Origin: Flavobacteriales bacterium UBA6057
Lineage (GTDB): Bacteria; Bacteroidota; Bacteroidia; Flavobacteriales_G; Salibacteraceae
Length of the DNA: 64,000 bases
Assembly (NCBI GenBank): GCA_002428995.1
Contig: DIYJ01000017.1
Span: forward strand, 62,001 to 126,000
Reading direction: 5' to 3'
The position numbers were made by a program, and so were the translations under genes. Under the pieces are notes generated by a model. The model saw nothing but the letters and a program-made list of their open reading frames with translations, was not told the origin of the DNA and did not search any database. Positions within the stretch are counted from its first letter, which is position 1. Each line of letters starts with the position of its first letter. This document shows, in pieces, positions 36,202 to 45,425 of the stretch.

Positions 36202-37424
36202 GCCTCCGTGTCCCGTAGGGTTGTTTTGATGGCGGTATTTGGGTTTTCCAAGGTGCGATGTACCGGGCATTTATCCGCGATTTCCACCAACCGCTGCCGC
36301 TGTTCCTCGGTCATGTTTCCATAGATTTCAAGGTCTCGTACGAACTCGTCTATTTTGCTCGATGCCCGGGTATCCTCTGAGTCGGTTGCATGCTTTTTCG
36401 CATGACTCACGTGCACATTCACCTCCTGCAAATCGATCTTTTTGTGATTCGCATACATTTTCAGAGTCATTGCAGTGCAAGTTGCCAGCGAGGCGGCCAA
36501 AAGTTCATATGGATTAGGTCCAAAATCATCACCTCCCACCTCTGCAGGTTCATCGGCTGTTAAGTTATGCTGCCCGGCTTTGACGAGGGTCGTGAAATTC
36601 GGCCCACTCAGGCTGGCAACAACTTGATGATCCGTATCAATGGGCTTGGGTTCAGGAGCAGGAATGTACTTTCTTACCCACGTTCCGATGACCTCGCCTG
36701 CATAGTTGGCATCCTTCCCGGCAGAGAGCATGTGATCTGCCCCATCCAGGGTGATGAAGCTCTTAGGGTGGAAGGCTGACGTGTAGATTTCAGCCGCGTT
36801 TTCAATGCCTACGATGGTGTCTTGCGGGGAGTGCATAATCAGCAATGGCTTTCGCATGTGTTTTAGCTGATCCAGGAATTTGGCGCTCAGGATATCTGCC
36901 ACGAATTGTCGCTCAATCGTGAACGTTTTGTACCCGATGGTAACTTCTCCGCTACCCTCCGTTTCAATCTTTTCGAGCGCACCTTTCAGCAAGTGTTTTA
37001 CGTGAGCCGGGTCAGAAGGAGCAGCTACAGTTACAATCGCTTCTATTTCTTCGATCTGCATGCCCGATGCCAGAACGGCTGCACCTCCAAGTGAATGGCC
37101 AATCAATAAACGAGGCGCTTCATAGTGCTCGGCCATGAAGGCATGTGCCGCTTGAATGTCTTTTAGATTACTGCTGAAGTTAGTGGCGGCAAATTCTCCT
37201 TCGCTGTCTCCAATGCCCGTAAAGTCAAACCGCAACGTTGCGATGCCGGCCTGGGCTACTGATTGTGCAATTTTCCGGGCGGCTGAGACATTTTTGCCGC
37301 AGGTGAAGCAATGCGCGAAAATGGCATAGGCATGAGGCTTTTTATCGAGGGGAAATTCGATAACACCCCTTAATTCTTCTCCGTTAAATCCTTTGAAAGT
37401 GACGCGTTTGCGTGATTGAGCCAT
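36198..37424 (-). CDS. fused alpha/beta hydrolase and OsmC-family protein
   Basis: A 408-aa fusion. Residues 1-~255 are an alpha/beta hydrolase with the nucleophile elbow GHSLGG, an FDFTGIGDSEGEF oxyanion region, a late Asp (HSPQDTIVG) and His (GADHMLS). Residues ~270-408 are an OsmC domain with the redox cysteines in LAASLATCTAMTLKMYA and DKCPVHRTL. OsmC domains reduce organic hydroperoxides with thiols. The pairing is known from many bacteria; the substrate of the esterase half is not. Its stop codon overlaps the DUF4835 stop. Confidence 0.9.
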   Translation of the reverse strand: MAQSRKRVTFKGFNGEELRGVIEFPLDKKPHAYAIFAHCFTCGKNVSAARKIAQSVAQAGIATLRFDFTGIGDSEGEFAATNFSSNLKDIQAAHAFMAEHYEAPRLLIGHSLGGAAVLASGMQIEEIEAIVTVAAPSDPAHVKHLLKGALEKIETEGSGEVTIGYKTFTIERQFVADILSAKFLDQLKHMRKPLLIMHSPQDTIVGIENAAEIYTSAFHPKSFITLDGADHMLSAGKDANYAGEVIGTWVRKYIPAPEPKPIDTDHQVVASLSGPNFTTLVKAGQHNLTADEPAEVGGDDFGPNPYELLAASLATCTAMTLKMYANHKKIDLQEVNVHVSHAKKHATDSEDTRASSKIDEFVRDLEIYGNMTEEQRQRLVEIADKCPVHRTLENPNTAIKTTLRDTEA

Positions 37425-37657
37425 GTCTTAGTCCTTTAATGACGTTTTTTGAATAAACACCTGATTGTGTCGTTTTGATTGCGAAAGAGCTCAAAGCCCC
37501 AGTTCACTGCATACTCTCCAAAAGAACTGGTTATTGCTAAAATGGCAACTGCTTTTTCCTCCTTACAATGCAGAAACAAAATGGTTTCTGGTTAAATCTT
37601 AATACCTGCGTAAACTCTGATTGATCATTGTGAAGCAGCTTTGACCAAAACCTTTCT

Positions 37658-38611
37658 GTGGAGTATTCAGAAATCCTTTTTACCGTCATCAGCGGTGTGC
37701 TGGTATTCCTCTATGCCATCAGCCAGCTTTCTCATCATTTGAAGGAGATCGCGGGAGATCGTTTGAAAGAGTTCCTGGGTAAGTTCACTCGCAACGTGGT
37801 TACCGGAATTCTATCTGGAATTGTCGTGACTGCACTGCTGGGCTCTTCATCGGCTGTGATCATCATGGTGATTGCCTTGGTTAGTGCTGAGGTTCTCACT
37901 TTTCGGCAGGCGCTAGGGGTGGTGATGGGCGCTAATATTGGAACAACAGTATCCAGCCAATTGATCTCTATTGACATCAGCCAATACACAGCTATACCGC
38001 TGCTCATCGGTTTTGTGATGCTGCATGTCGGCAAGAGTTCTTCTCAAAGACACATTGGGGGCGTACTCTTTTCACTTGGATTGCTCTTTTTTGGGCTCTT
38101 CACCATGGAGTTTGCCGTGGAACCGCTTAAGGATCATGCTTCATTTCAAGAGATGATCGTAGGGCTGGAACATCCTCTGAAGGGAGTACTTACGGGCGCC
38201 TTGGTCACGTTCATCGTACAATCCTCATCGGCCATGATGGGCATGGTAATTACCTTGGCAAAACAAGATCTGATCAGTCTTTCTGCCGCCATTGCGATTA
38301 TGCTAGGGGCAGAGCTGGGAACGTGTAGCGATACCTTGATAGCGACCATTGGAAGGAGCCGAGAGGCAGTGAGAACCGGAATATTTCACTTGGTCTTTAA
38401 CATCATGACCATATCCGTTGGCGTTCTTCTGATCAGTCCTTTCACTTCGCTGGTAGAGTGGATTTCAGCAGAGCAATCCCTTTCTGGCATGGTTGCCAAT
38501 GCCCACATGCTTTTCAATGCACTGGGAGTGATTGTGTTTGCGCCCGCTGTACCACTGTTCGAACGGGCGCTTGTCAAGTTGATTCCTGAAAAAAACGAGG
38601 CTGCTGCTTAG
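37658..38611 (+). CDS. Na+/phosphate cotransporter family membrane protein
   Basis: A 317-aa inner-membrane protein with about eight hydrophobic segments and the two inverted signature repeats of the Na/Pi cotransporter family: LLGSSSAVIIMVIAL near residue 60 and IVQSSSAMMGMVITLAK near 188. It lacks the C-terminal PhoU domain some relatives carry. Predicted role is sodium-coupled phosphate transport, direction uncertain. It starts at GTG 37658, after a 233-base gap in which no feature was identified. Its stop overlaps the convergent clpP stop by four bases. Confidence 0.85.
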   Translation: MEYSEILFTVISGVLVFLYAISQLSHHLKEIAGDRLKEFLGKFTRNVVTGILSGIVVTALLGSSSAVIIMVIALVSAEVLTFRQALGVVMGANIGTTVSSQLISIDISQYTAIPLLIGFVMLHVGKSSSQRHIGGVLFSLGLLFFGLFTMEFAVEPLKDHASFQEMIVGLEHPLKGVLTGALVTFIVQSSSAMMGMVITLAKQDLISLSAAIAIMLGAELGTCSDTLIATIGRSREAVRTGIFHLVFNIMTISVGVLLISPFTSLVEWISAEQSLSGMVANAHMLFNALGVIVFAPAVPLFERALVKLIPEKNEAAA

Positions 38612-39207
38612 AAGCCCGTCTGAATTTCGTCAACGATACCGTAAGCCTTGGCCTCGTCAGCATTCATCCAGTAGTCACGGTTGAAGTCTTTCATCACTTG
38701 TTCAAAAGACTGACCGCAGTTGTCAGCGAGGATTTGCGCGCTAAGCTCCTTGGTCTTTTTAATCTCTCGTGTTTGGATTTCAATATCACTCGCAGTTCCC
38801 TGAAATCCTCCCAGACTTGGCTGATGGATCATCACACGACCGTGAGTGAAAATTTTACGTCTTCCTTTTTCACCTCCTGACAGGAGAATGGATCCCATGG
38901 AAGCAGCCAATCCCATACAAATAGTGGAAACAGGAGATTCAATCATTTGCATGGCATCGTAAATCACCATACCTGAGGTCACATATCCACCTGGTGAATT
39001 GATGAAAAACTTAATCTCTTCTCCGGGCTTCTCTGCGTCCAAATACATGAGTCTGTCCAACACATGTTTTGCTGAATCGTCAGTGACAGGGCCCCAGAGG
39101 AATACCCTGCGTTGTTCTAAAAACTTCTTGCTGAAAAGGCGCTGATCGCTCAGTTTATCGAGTACGTCATCCTTCTTCTTATCATCATCTTCCAGTACTA
39201 CCTGCAT
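38608..39207 (-). CDS. clpP: ATP-dependent Clp protease proteolytic subunit ClpP
   Basis: A 199-aa serine protease subunit that forms barrel-shaped complexes with ClpX or ClpA-type unfoldases. The catalytic triad is Ser103 (GLAASMGS), His128 (MIHQPSLGG) and Asp178 (NRDYWM). INSPGGYVTSGM is also typical. The Ser block has GLAASMGS where most ClpP have GQAASM, and the charged N-terminus is longer than usual, so it may be the second ClpP copy that many Bacteroidota carry. No tig or clpX is next to it. Confidence 0.9.
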   Translation of the reverse strand: MQVVLEDDDKKKDDVLDKLSDQRLFSKKFLEQRRVFLWGPVTDDSAKHVLDRLMYLDAEKPGEEIKFFINSPGGYVTSGMVIYDAMQMIESPVSTICMGLAASMGSILLSGGEKGRRKIFTHGRVMIHQPSLGGFQGTASDIEIQTREIKKTKELSAQILADNCGQSFEQVMKDFNRDYWMNADEAKAYGIVDEIQTGF

Positions 39208-39264
39208 GAAAATTCTAATTAATTACTCAGCCAAATGTAAGGCTTGAGACCTGACAATGTTCGC

Positions 39265-40266
39265 TTAAAATGGATCGACATTCATTGCGTTGAAATCAGG
39301 CTCCGTGAGGTAGGAGAACGTTCCCGTTTCAAGGCTCAGCCGTGCAATGCGCAGGTTGAAGGAGGTAAGATCTACTTGATTGTAGTAAATGGCCTGATCG
39401 TCCTTGGTGTAGCGAGGAAAGATGTTGATGTTTTCGTCCTGCAGGAGCACAGATTGTTCTTTGGAAGCGACATCCACTTCCATCAACGACCATTTTCCAA
39501 TGCCCAGATAGTCAGCCTCTGTGAGCGATTCGAAAACGATTTTCGAACCATCGGAAGAAAAGTCCGGATGATGATCCCGATGATTATTGGTGGTAATTCT
39601 GGTTTCTACCCCGGTTTCAATATCGATGAGGTAAACTTCGTATCGCGTAACATCTGTATCCTCGAATCCCGCAGGTTGTCGGATACAAGCGATGGACAAC
39701 CCGTCTGGCGAAAACACAGGATCAAAATAGCTTGCTTCAGAATCTCTGGAAACTCTGACAATGTCATTCCCTGCAGCATCCGTTGTGTAGAGCTGCCAGT
39801 TCCCAATCTCTGGATCGATGGCACACATCACAATGCGGTTTCCATCGGGTGACCAGTTAGCAAAACCATGCTGCTCCCAGCCGTTGGCATTTGCGGGAAT
39901 GATTTCTTTTCGGTTCTCACCGTCCGTATCCATCACCCACAATCCGGCAGAACTATAGTCATTCACATCTACCACCTGAATCTCAGAGTGATAGTAGAGC
40001 AATTTTGTTTTGTCTTCCGAAATACGCGGCCACCAGCTTTCACCGTCAAGAATGGTGATTCTCGATTCAGTTTCTTCATGTCTCCGCCAGATATCGAATT
40101 TCCCTCCCTGATCACTTGCGTACACGATTTCTTCCGTGGTACTGCTGATCTCCGGGTTCTCATCCACATCATCAGTATTTGGTTCCAAAGGCGCATCTTC
40201 TGTGCATCCAATGGACAGCGACATCAACACTGCAAAACCAAAAATCAAACGCTGCATTCCATTCAT
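39265..40266 (-). CDS. TolB-like beta-propeller lipoprotein
   Basis: A 333-aa lipoprotein with lipobox SIGC (Cys21). The body is built of PD40/TolB-type repeats, seen as SPDGNRIVMC, SPDGLSIACIR, SSDGSKIVFES and KDDQAIYYN, predicting a six- or seven-bladed propeller. Such proteins usually bind other envelope proteins. Specific partner unknown. Confidence 0.8.
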   Translation of the reverse strand: MNGMQRLIFGFAVLMSLSIGCTEDAPLEPNTDDVDENPEISSTTEEIVYASDQGGKFDIWRRHEETESRITILDGESWWPRISEDKTKLLYYHSEIQVVDVNDYSSAGLWVMDTDGENRKEIIPANANGWEQHGFANWSPDGNRIVMCAIDPEIGNWQLYTTDAAGNDIVRVSRDSEASYFDPVFSPDGLSIACIRQPAGFEDTDVTRYEVYLIDIETGVETRITTNNHRDHHPDFSSDGSKIVFESLTEADYLGIGKWSLMEVDVASKEQSVLLQDENINIFPRYTKDDQAIYYNQVDLTSFNLRIARLSLETGTFSYLTEPDFNAMNVDPF

Positions 40267-40398
40267 TTTTACGTATCCCCCAAGACGGTCTGAGTAGTTG
40301 GAGGGTTAGTATGACGTGTGAAATTACAAATCGATGCTCAGTTTGTTGGCGGAACATTTAAATGAAATTCCAATCACTTTGGGAAGTTAATTTGCCTC

Positions 40399-40785
40399 GT
40401 GAAAGAATCATTGACTTTTGGAGTGCCTTTCGGGATGCTGTCCGGGCTGATTTTCTTCCTCTCAGCATCGGTAGAGATGCCTGTACTACACTTTGGTCGT
40501 CAAATCTTCGTTCTATCTATCGGCCTCTGGGCTATGTTTTACGAAACCAAGAAAGCCAATAGCGCTTACTTCCCGTATAGATATGCTTGGTTTTCAGGGT
40601 TTAACACGCTGTTTGTGATGGCTTTGGTGAGCGCTGTGCTCGTCTTACTTGTTAAAAGCAACGAGCTTGAAGAATTGAGTATAACCAAGGACTTTTTAGC
40701 AATGGGTTTTGTTGAGTTCTTCAACCTGCTCTTCCTTGGGGTTCTCATAAACACAGCCTTAGCCTGGGTTTTTAGAAAAAAATGA
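40399..40785 (+). CDS. small four-helix membrane protein (128 aa)
   Basis: Four hydrophobic segments (about residues 7-25, 35-47, 65-87 and 103-122) and a short basic tail. No signature I recognise. GTG start at 40399. It ends four bases before the LOG-family gene, so the two are likely co-transcribed. Confidence 0.65.
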   Translation: MKESLTFGVPFGMLSGLIFFLSASVEMPVLHFGRQIFVLSIGLWAMFYETKKANSAYFPYRYAWFSGFNTLFVMALVSAVLVLLVKSNELEELSITKDFLAMGFVEFFNLLFLGVLINTALAWVFRKK

Positions 40786-40789
40786 AAAG

Positions 40790-41494
40790 ATGAACAGAGA
40801 TAAAAAAGCAGAAGAAAAATTTAAAGCGAAGGATTGGAACGAGATCAAGAGCAATGATTCCTGGGCCATTTTTAAGATAATGGCCGAATTTGTACAAGGG
40901 TTTGAGAGTTTGTCGCGCATCGGGCCCTGCGTCAGCATTTTTGGTTCAGCCAGAACCAAACCAGATCAGCAAGAATATCAGCTGGCAGAAGAGATTGCCT
41001 ACCTGATCACACAGGAGGGATATGGAGTTATTAGTGGAGGAGGCCCCGGTATCATGGAAGCAGCCAACAAGGGCGCACAACGCGGAAATGGAAAATCGGT
41101 AGGACTCAACATTGACCTGCCCTTTGAGCAAGAGTCCAATCCCTACATCGACAAGGACAAGCTCTTGAATTTCGACTATTTCTTCGTTCGTAAGGTCATG
41201 TTCATGAAGTATGCACAAGGTTTTGTGGTATTGCCAGGAGGTTTTGGTACGCTCGATGAACTGTTTGAATCACTCACCCTTATCCAAACCCATAAAATCG
41301 GAAAGTTCCCCATTGTACTTGTCAATTCTGACTACTGGAAAGGCATGGTCGAATGGCTTCAGAACACTGTGACACAGTATGGTAACATCAGTAGCGAAGA
41401 CGTATTTCTGTTCCAGGTTGTGGATACAGCGGAAGAGGCTGTGGAGATCATTCGGGGTTTTTACGATCATCACCTGCTCAAGACTAACTTCTAG
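40790..41494 (+). CDS. LOG-family nucleotide phosphoribohydrolase
   Basis: A 234-aa enzyme of the LOG/TIGR00730 family, often called lysine decarboxylase-like. Family motifs GGGPGIMEAANKGAQ (about residues 82-96) and PGGFGTLDELFE (about 148-159) form the nucleotide-monophosphate site. Members cleave AMP or cytokinin riboside monophosphates to the base and ribose phosphate; the natural bacterial substrate is uncertain. Confidence 0.88.
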   Translation: MNRDKKAEEKFKAKDWNEIKSNDSWAIFKIMAEFVQGFESLSRIGPCVSIFGSARTKPDQQEYQLAEEIAYLITQEGYGVISGGGPGIMEAANKGAQRGNGKSVGLNIDLPFEQESNPYIDKDKLLNFDYFFVRKVMFMKYAQGFVVLPGGFGTLDELFESLTLIQTHKIGKFPIVLVNSDYWKGMVEWLQNTVTQYGNISSEDVFLFQVVDTAEEAVEIIRGFYDHHLLKTNF

Positions 41495-41589
41495 TCAATT
41501 AACAGAATCATGTTTGTAATTGCAGATATGTGGCCGGACCTCCGGCCAGCACTGCGATAGCTTTGTATTCCAAGCAAAATCTTGGAATC

Positions 41590-42957
41590 ATGCTGAAGTC
41601 ACTCTTCCTTCTATTCAACTTCGCTTCGCTCATTGTAGTGACCGCGCTACTGCCTGCAGATGTCAAGGTAGACACATCGATAGAAGAAGAGATGATGCGA
41701 GACTCCTCCTACGTAGTTGAGGTCAAGATCCAAAAAGCCAAGATTTTTGGGTTTGCCAAGTTTCAGCAGGACTTGCCTGCAGGATTTCTTGCCAAGCCTC
41801 TGGAAACGGCAGATGCTTCCTTCACGTTTGCAGATGACAAAGTGAAGTTCATTTGGATGGCTCTACCAGAGGTGGACGAGATCATCATTTCCTATGAAAT
41901 CACACCTACTGCTGATGCTCCTTCTGATGGATTGATTGAAGGCAAGTTTTCTTACATCGAGGATAACAAGCGAAAGAGCTACGATCTCCCCAACATACCC
42001 TTCAAGGTTCTGGGAACGGAGGATATTCCTGAAGAAGTTGAGCCTATGGCCTCTGTTTCAAGGTCAGTGGTGGACAACGGTGATAATTCTTACACTGTTA
42101 CACTGAATATTGAGAAACAAGGCATCAGTGGTTTTGCCAAGGTGGAGGAATACCTTCCCGGCAACGCAGAAGCCACAGGCGGTGATACCAAGTTGGGTGT
42201 TTTCAGTCAGGTGGACGAAAAGACCAAATTCGTTTGGATGAGTGTCCCGGCAGATGAGTCGTTTTCGGTTACTTACAATGTGACGAGCGAGGATGACATC
42301 ATGGAAAGTCTGAAAAGCATGGAAGGAAATTTCTCATACCTCGATCAAGATGAGACCAAGTCAGTGCCCGTAATTGGAGGAGAACCAATGGATGTGGCAA
42401 TGGAAGATGAAGCTGTGGAAGAGGAAGTTACCTCTGACGACTCCAAAGGAGAAGAGGAAGAGATGGCCGCAGCAACTGAGGATGAAGCTCCTGTTGAGGA
42501 AGAGGTGGCTATGGAGGATTCAGAGCCCGTTGTAGTAGAAGAAGAAGTTGAGGAAGAGGAGCCCGCAGTTGAGGAGCCCGCTCCAAAGAAAGAGCCTGTG
42601 GTGGCTCAATCAGTCACACCTAAGAAGGCAGCTCCAGCTCCGGTTACCTCAGTGCCAGACCCGGAAACAGGTGTTCGCTATCGCGTGCAGATCATCGCAG
42701 GGCATAAGATGGTGAACAAAGCCTACATTCAGAAGACGTACAATTATTCAGATGACTACGCCACGGAGAACCACGAAGGTTGGATCAAATACACGACAGG
42801 AAGTCATTCTGCCTACCGTCAGGCGCGTGATCAGCGTGAGGCATTGGTCGCTGCGCAGCACAATTTCCCTGGTCCATTTGTGACAGCCTACAACAGTGGT
42901 GAGCGTATTACTGTACAGGAAGCACTGATGATCACAAACCAAAAGTGGGTCCAGTAA
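41590..42957 (+). CDS. envelope protein with duplicated domain, acidic linker and SPOR-like C-terminus
   Basis: A 455-aa protein. A hydrophobic leader starts at the ATG at 41590. Two related domains follow: the first with IFGFAKFQQDLPAGF and VKFIWMALPEVDEI, the second with ISGFAKVEEYLPGNAE and TKFVWMSVPADESF. Next comes a Glu-rich and Pro/Lys linker (about residues 270-365). The last ~95 residues are SPOR-like (RYRVQIIAGHKMVNKAYIQ) ending in ERITVQEALMITNQKWVQ. The tail resembles those of the next gene and of 53760-56132. Role probably envelope-structural. Confidence 0.75.
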   Translation: MLKSLFLLFNFASLIVVTALLPADVKVDTSIEEEMMRDSSYVVEVKIQKAKIFGFAKFQQDLPAGFLAKPLETADASFTFADDKVKFIWMALPEVDEIIISYEITPTADAPSDGLIEGKFSYIEDNKRKSYDLPNIPFKVLGTEDIPEEVEPMASVSRSVVDNGDNSYTVTLNIEKQGISGFAKVEEYLPGNAEATGGDTKLGVFSQVDEKTKFVWMSVPADESFSVTYNVTSEDDIMESLKSMEGNFSYLDQDETKSVPVIGGEPMDVAMEDEAVEEEVTSDDSKGEEEEMAAATEDEAPVEEEVAMEDSEPVVVEEEVEEEEPAVEEPAPKKEPVVAQSVTPKKAAPAPVTSVPDPETGVRYRVQIIAGHKMVNKAYIQKTYNYSDDYATENHEGWIKYTTGSHSAYRQARDQREALVAAQHNFPGPFVTAYNSGERITVQEALMITNQKWVQ

Positions 42958-43034
42958 TCCTGTAAAAAATCATGCTGAGTGTCTCGTGTTGAGGCTTTCA
43001 CTACATTAGCGTCTTAGAACCCTAAGTAGCTTTT

Positions 43035-45233
43035 ATGATAATTCGGGCAAATTCTGTGAGATTTTTTGGCCTGCTGGTTTTGTGTTTTGCAACTCTTGGC
43101 CAGCCGCTTTTTGCCCAGGAGGAAGTATCAGAAGCATCGGAAGCAGTTGAGGAGAAGGAATGGACCATCAGACCGGAAATCACTGCTGGCGTTGGAATGC
43201 TAGTGTACAGGGGCGACCTGTTTGAGGGTCGAAAGTCTTTGAATCTCTTCCAAAACAAGTTGGCATTTCATATTGGAGCCTCCCAGCCAGTTACAGATTT
43301 TCTTGACGTTAACTTTTTCATGCTCTATGGCTCGTTGGGAGCAAACGAACGAACGCTATTGCCAGAGCGCAACCTGAATTTTGAAAGCACCATTACTTCT
43401 GCAGGCTTTGCTCTCAGCTACAACTTTTTTCATGTTCTAAAGCCTGGTCACAGGCTTGAACCTTTTGTTTCTGTTGGTTTTGAGGCTTTCCAGTTTGTGT
43501 CCAAAACAGACTTGATTGATGGTTTTGGAAACCGTTACCATTACTGGTCAGATGGTACGATCCGCAATCAGCCGGAGACCACTGAAAACCTTACTACGGC
43601 TATTGAGATTACCCGCGATTACGAGTACGAGACAGACATTCGTGAGTTGAATGCGGATGGTTTCGGAAACTACTCTGAGCGATCATTTGCGATCCCCATT
43701 TCTATTGGATATAAGCTCTTGTTGAACGACAAGGTCAATTTCAAGATGGGAATTGAATACCACTGGACCTTCACGGACTACATTGATGGTATCACGGATG
43801 AATCCAGAGGTTTAAGAGCCGGAAATGAGCGTTCTGACCGCTTCTATCACACGTTCATAGGTTTGAGCTACAACCTGACTCAAATACCGAAAAACATTGA
43901 TCCTGATTTCTCCGGAGATGACCGGGGAGATAGCGACCAGGATAGCATCCCCGATTTTCTTGACGATTGTCCGGCAACGCCATTGGGCGTTCAGGTTGAT
44001 TCGAAAGGATGTCCGCTGGACAGCGATAACGATGGTGTGGTAGACTACAAAGACCTCGAGCTTAATTCACCTGAGGGAGCCATTGTTGATTCCAGTGGTG
44101 TCGCTCTGTCTGATCAGGACTTCGAACAACTCTACCTTGAGTATACAGACGAGACTGGCGAATACACCGAGTATACAGCTACTTCTTATGCTCTGGATTC
44201 GCAGGAGAGAAAGACCAAACGGAAGAAGACTTCCTACACGGTTAAGATTGGCGAGTTTGAAGAAGGAGTGAATGATAGCCTGGCGAACATTCTTCTTAGC
44301 ATGCCTGACGTTACCACGCGTCAGACTGAAGATGGTAAAACCATTATAGAGGTTGGAAACTTCGAAAGCCTGCCGGACGCGTTGAAGCGTAAGGTTGAAT
44401 TGGAATCCTCCGGTATTGCCACGCAAGACTTGATCGAGACCAACACAAGCGGTGAAGAATCAAGGGTGACCAACATTGAACAGGATATGGTTTCTCAGGA
44501 GACATTTGGAATGCCGGTGAACCAAGTGATCCAGAAGAATAAGAGTTTGCCTCCACCCAAGCGTCTCATTACGAGTCAATCGGAATACACACTGGATCGA
44601 CCTATCGATGAGAGAAGTGTTTCGAAAGCTGATGACAGCCAGTATGGCAATCAAACAGTCTACAGAGTGCAAATCGGTGCCTTCGCTAATAAGCTGAAGA
44701 GAGATGTATTTGGTGATATTCAGGATCTTCTGGTAGTAACCACCCAGGATGGTTTGACGCGCTATTACACAGGATCATTTACCAGCTATCAGCAAGCCGC
44801 TTCTCGTAAGATCGACATCATCGGATCTGGATTCCCAGATGCCTATGTGGTACCATTCAAGAACGGTCAGCGTGTGAGTCTTCAGTCTACCGGACAAGCT
44901 ACGCCTGCTCAGAATGTTGTCCCACGAAACAGTAGTTCTTCACCCACTGATTCTCCAAACTATGGCAAGGTGAAATTCAAAGTTCAGATCGGTTCTTACG
45001 CAAGTGATATACCTACTGATGTTCTGGACAGAATGATGGATCTGGGTAAGGTCGATCAGCGCCAGGGATCAGATGGAGCGACTAAGTACTTTGTCGGTGA
45101 ATTCAATACCTACGAGGAGGCCAATGCCTTCAAGCAGGAATTGGCCGGTAGAGGATTTGATGGAGCTTTTGTGGCTGGCGAGTACAACGGCAACATTATC
45201 AGCGCCAACGAAGCGATCCAGCTTCTTCAGTAA
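43035..45233 (+). CDS. outer-membrane beta-barrel protein with TSP3 and SPOR-like repeats
   Basis: A 732-aa exported protein. A signal peptide ends at LFAQ (about residue 27). Residues ~35-290 form an outer-membrane barrel (GVGMLVYRGDLFEG, IPISIGYKLLLNDKVNFKMG). Calcium-binding thrombospondin type 3 repeats follow (DSDQDSIPDFLDDCPATP, DSDNDGVVDYKD). Three SPOR-like modules come next, near residues 400-470, 540-620 and 640-732, with phrases VYRVQIGAFANK and KFKVQIGSYASD, ending NIISANEAIQLLQ. The layout resembles OmpA-like surface proteins with peptidoglycan-binding ends. It probably forms an operon with the previous gene (77-base gap). Confidence 0.78.
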   Translation: MIIRANSVRFFGLLVLCFATLGQPLFAQEEVSEASEAVEEKEWTIRPEITAGVGMLVYRGDLFEGRKSLNLFQNKLAFHIGASQPVTDFLDVNFFMLYGSLGANERTLLPERNLNFESTITSAGFALSYNFFHVLKPGHRLEPFVSVGFEAFQFVSKTDLIDGFGNRYHYWSDGTIRNQPETTENLTTAIEITRDYEYETDIRELNADGFGNYSERSFAIPISIGYKLLLNDKVNFKMGIEYHWTFTDYIDGITDESRGLRAGNERSDRFYHTFIGLSYNLTQIPKNIDPDFSGDDRGDSDQDSIPDFLDDCPATPLGVQVDSKGCPLDSDNDGVVDYKDLELNSPEGAIVDSSGVALSDQDFEQLYLEYTDETGEYTEYTATSYALDSQERKTKRKKTSYTVKIGEFEEGVNDSLANILLSMPDVTTRQTEDGKTIIEVGNFESLPDALKRKVELESSGIATQDLIETNTSGEESRVTNIEQDMVSQETFGMPVNQVIQKNKSLPPPKRLITSQSEYTLDRPIDERSVSKADDSQYGNQTVYRVQIGAFANKLKRDVFGDIQDLLVVTTQDGLTRYYTGSFTSYQQAASRKIDIIGSGFPDAYVVPFKNGQRVSLQSTGQATPAQNVVPRNSSSSPTDSPNYGKVKFKVQIGSYASDIPTDVLDRMMDLGKVDQRQGSDGATKYFVGEFNTYEEANAFKQELAGRGFDGAFVAGEYNGNIISANEAIQLLQ

Positions 45234-45425
45234 GCTTATCGTGTGTGTTCAAGGCCTATCAAGAGGCCAAGAGAACTAAATGCAACCATTTCAGGGCAGT
45301 GAACGTTTTATCCGCATTCCAGGGTAATGGATCATGGCGTCTATACTTTGGAAGATGCTTCGAGCGTTGAGAAAGGAATGACTCTTGTTGTATTCATTGT
45401 TGAAAGCTCGATATATTAGAAAACT

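Noticed and set aside
36198..37424. Remnant of recN after DUF4835
   Set aside because: The gene here is a complete hydrolase-OsmC fusion on the opposite strand; no recN fragment was seen.
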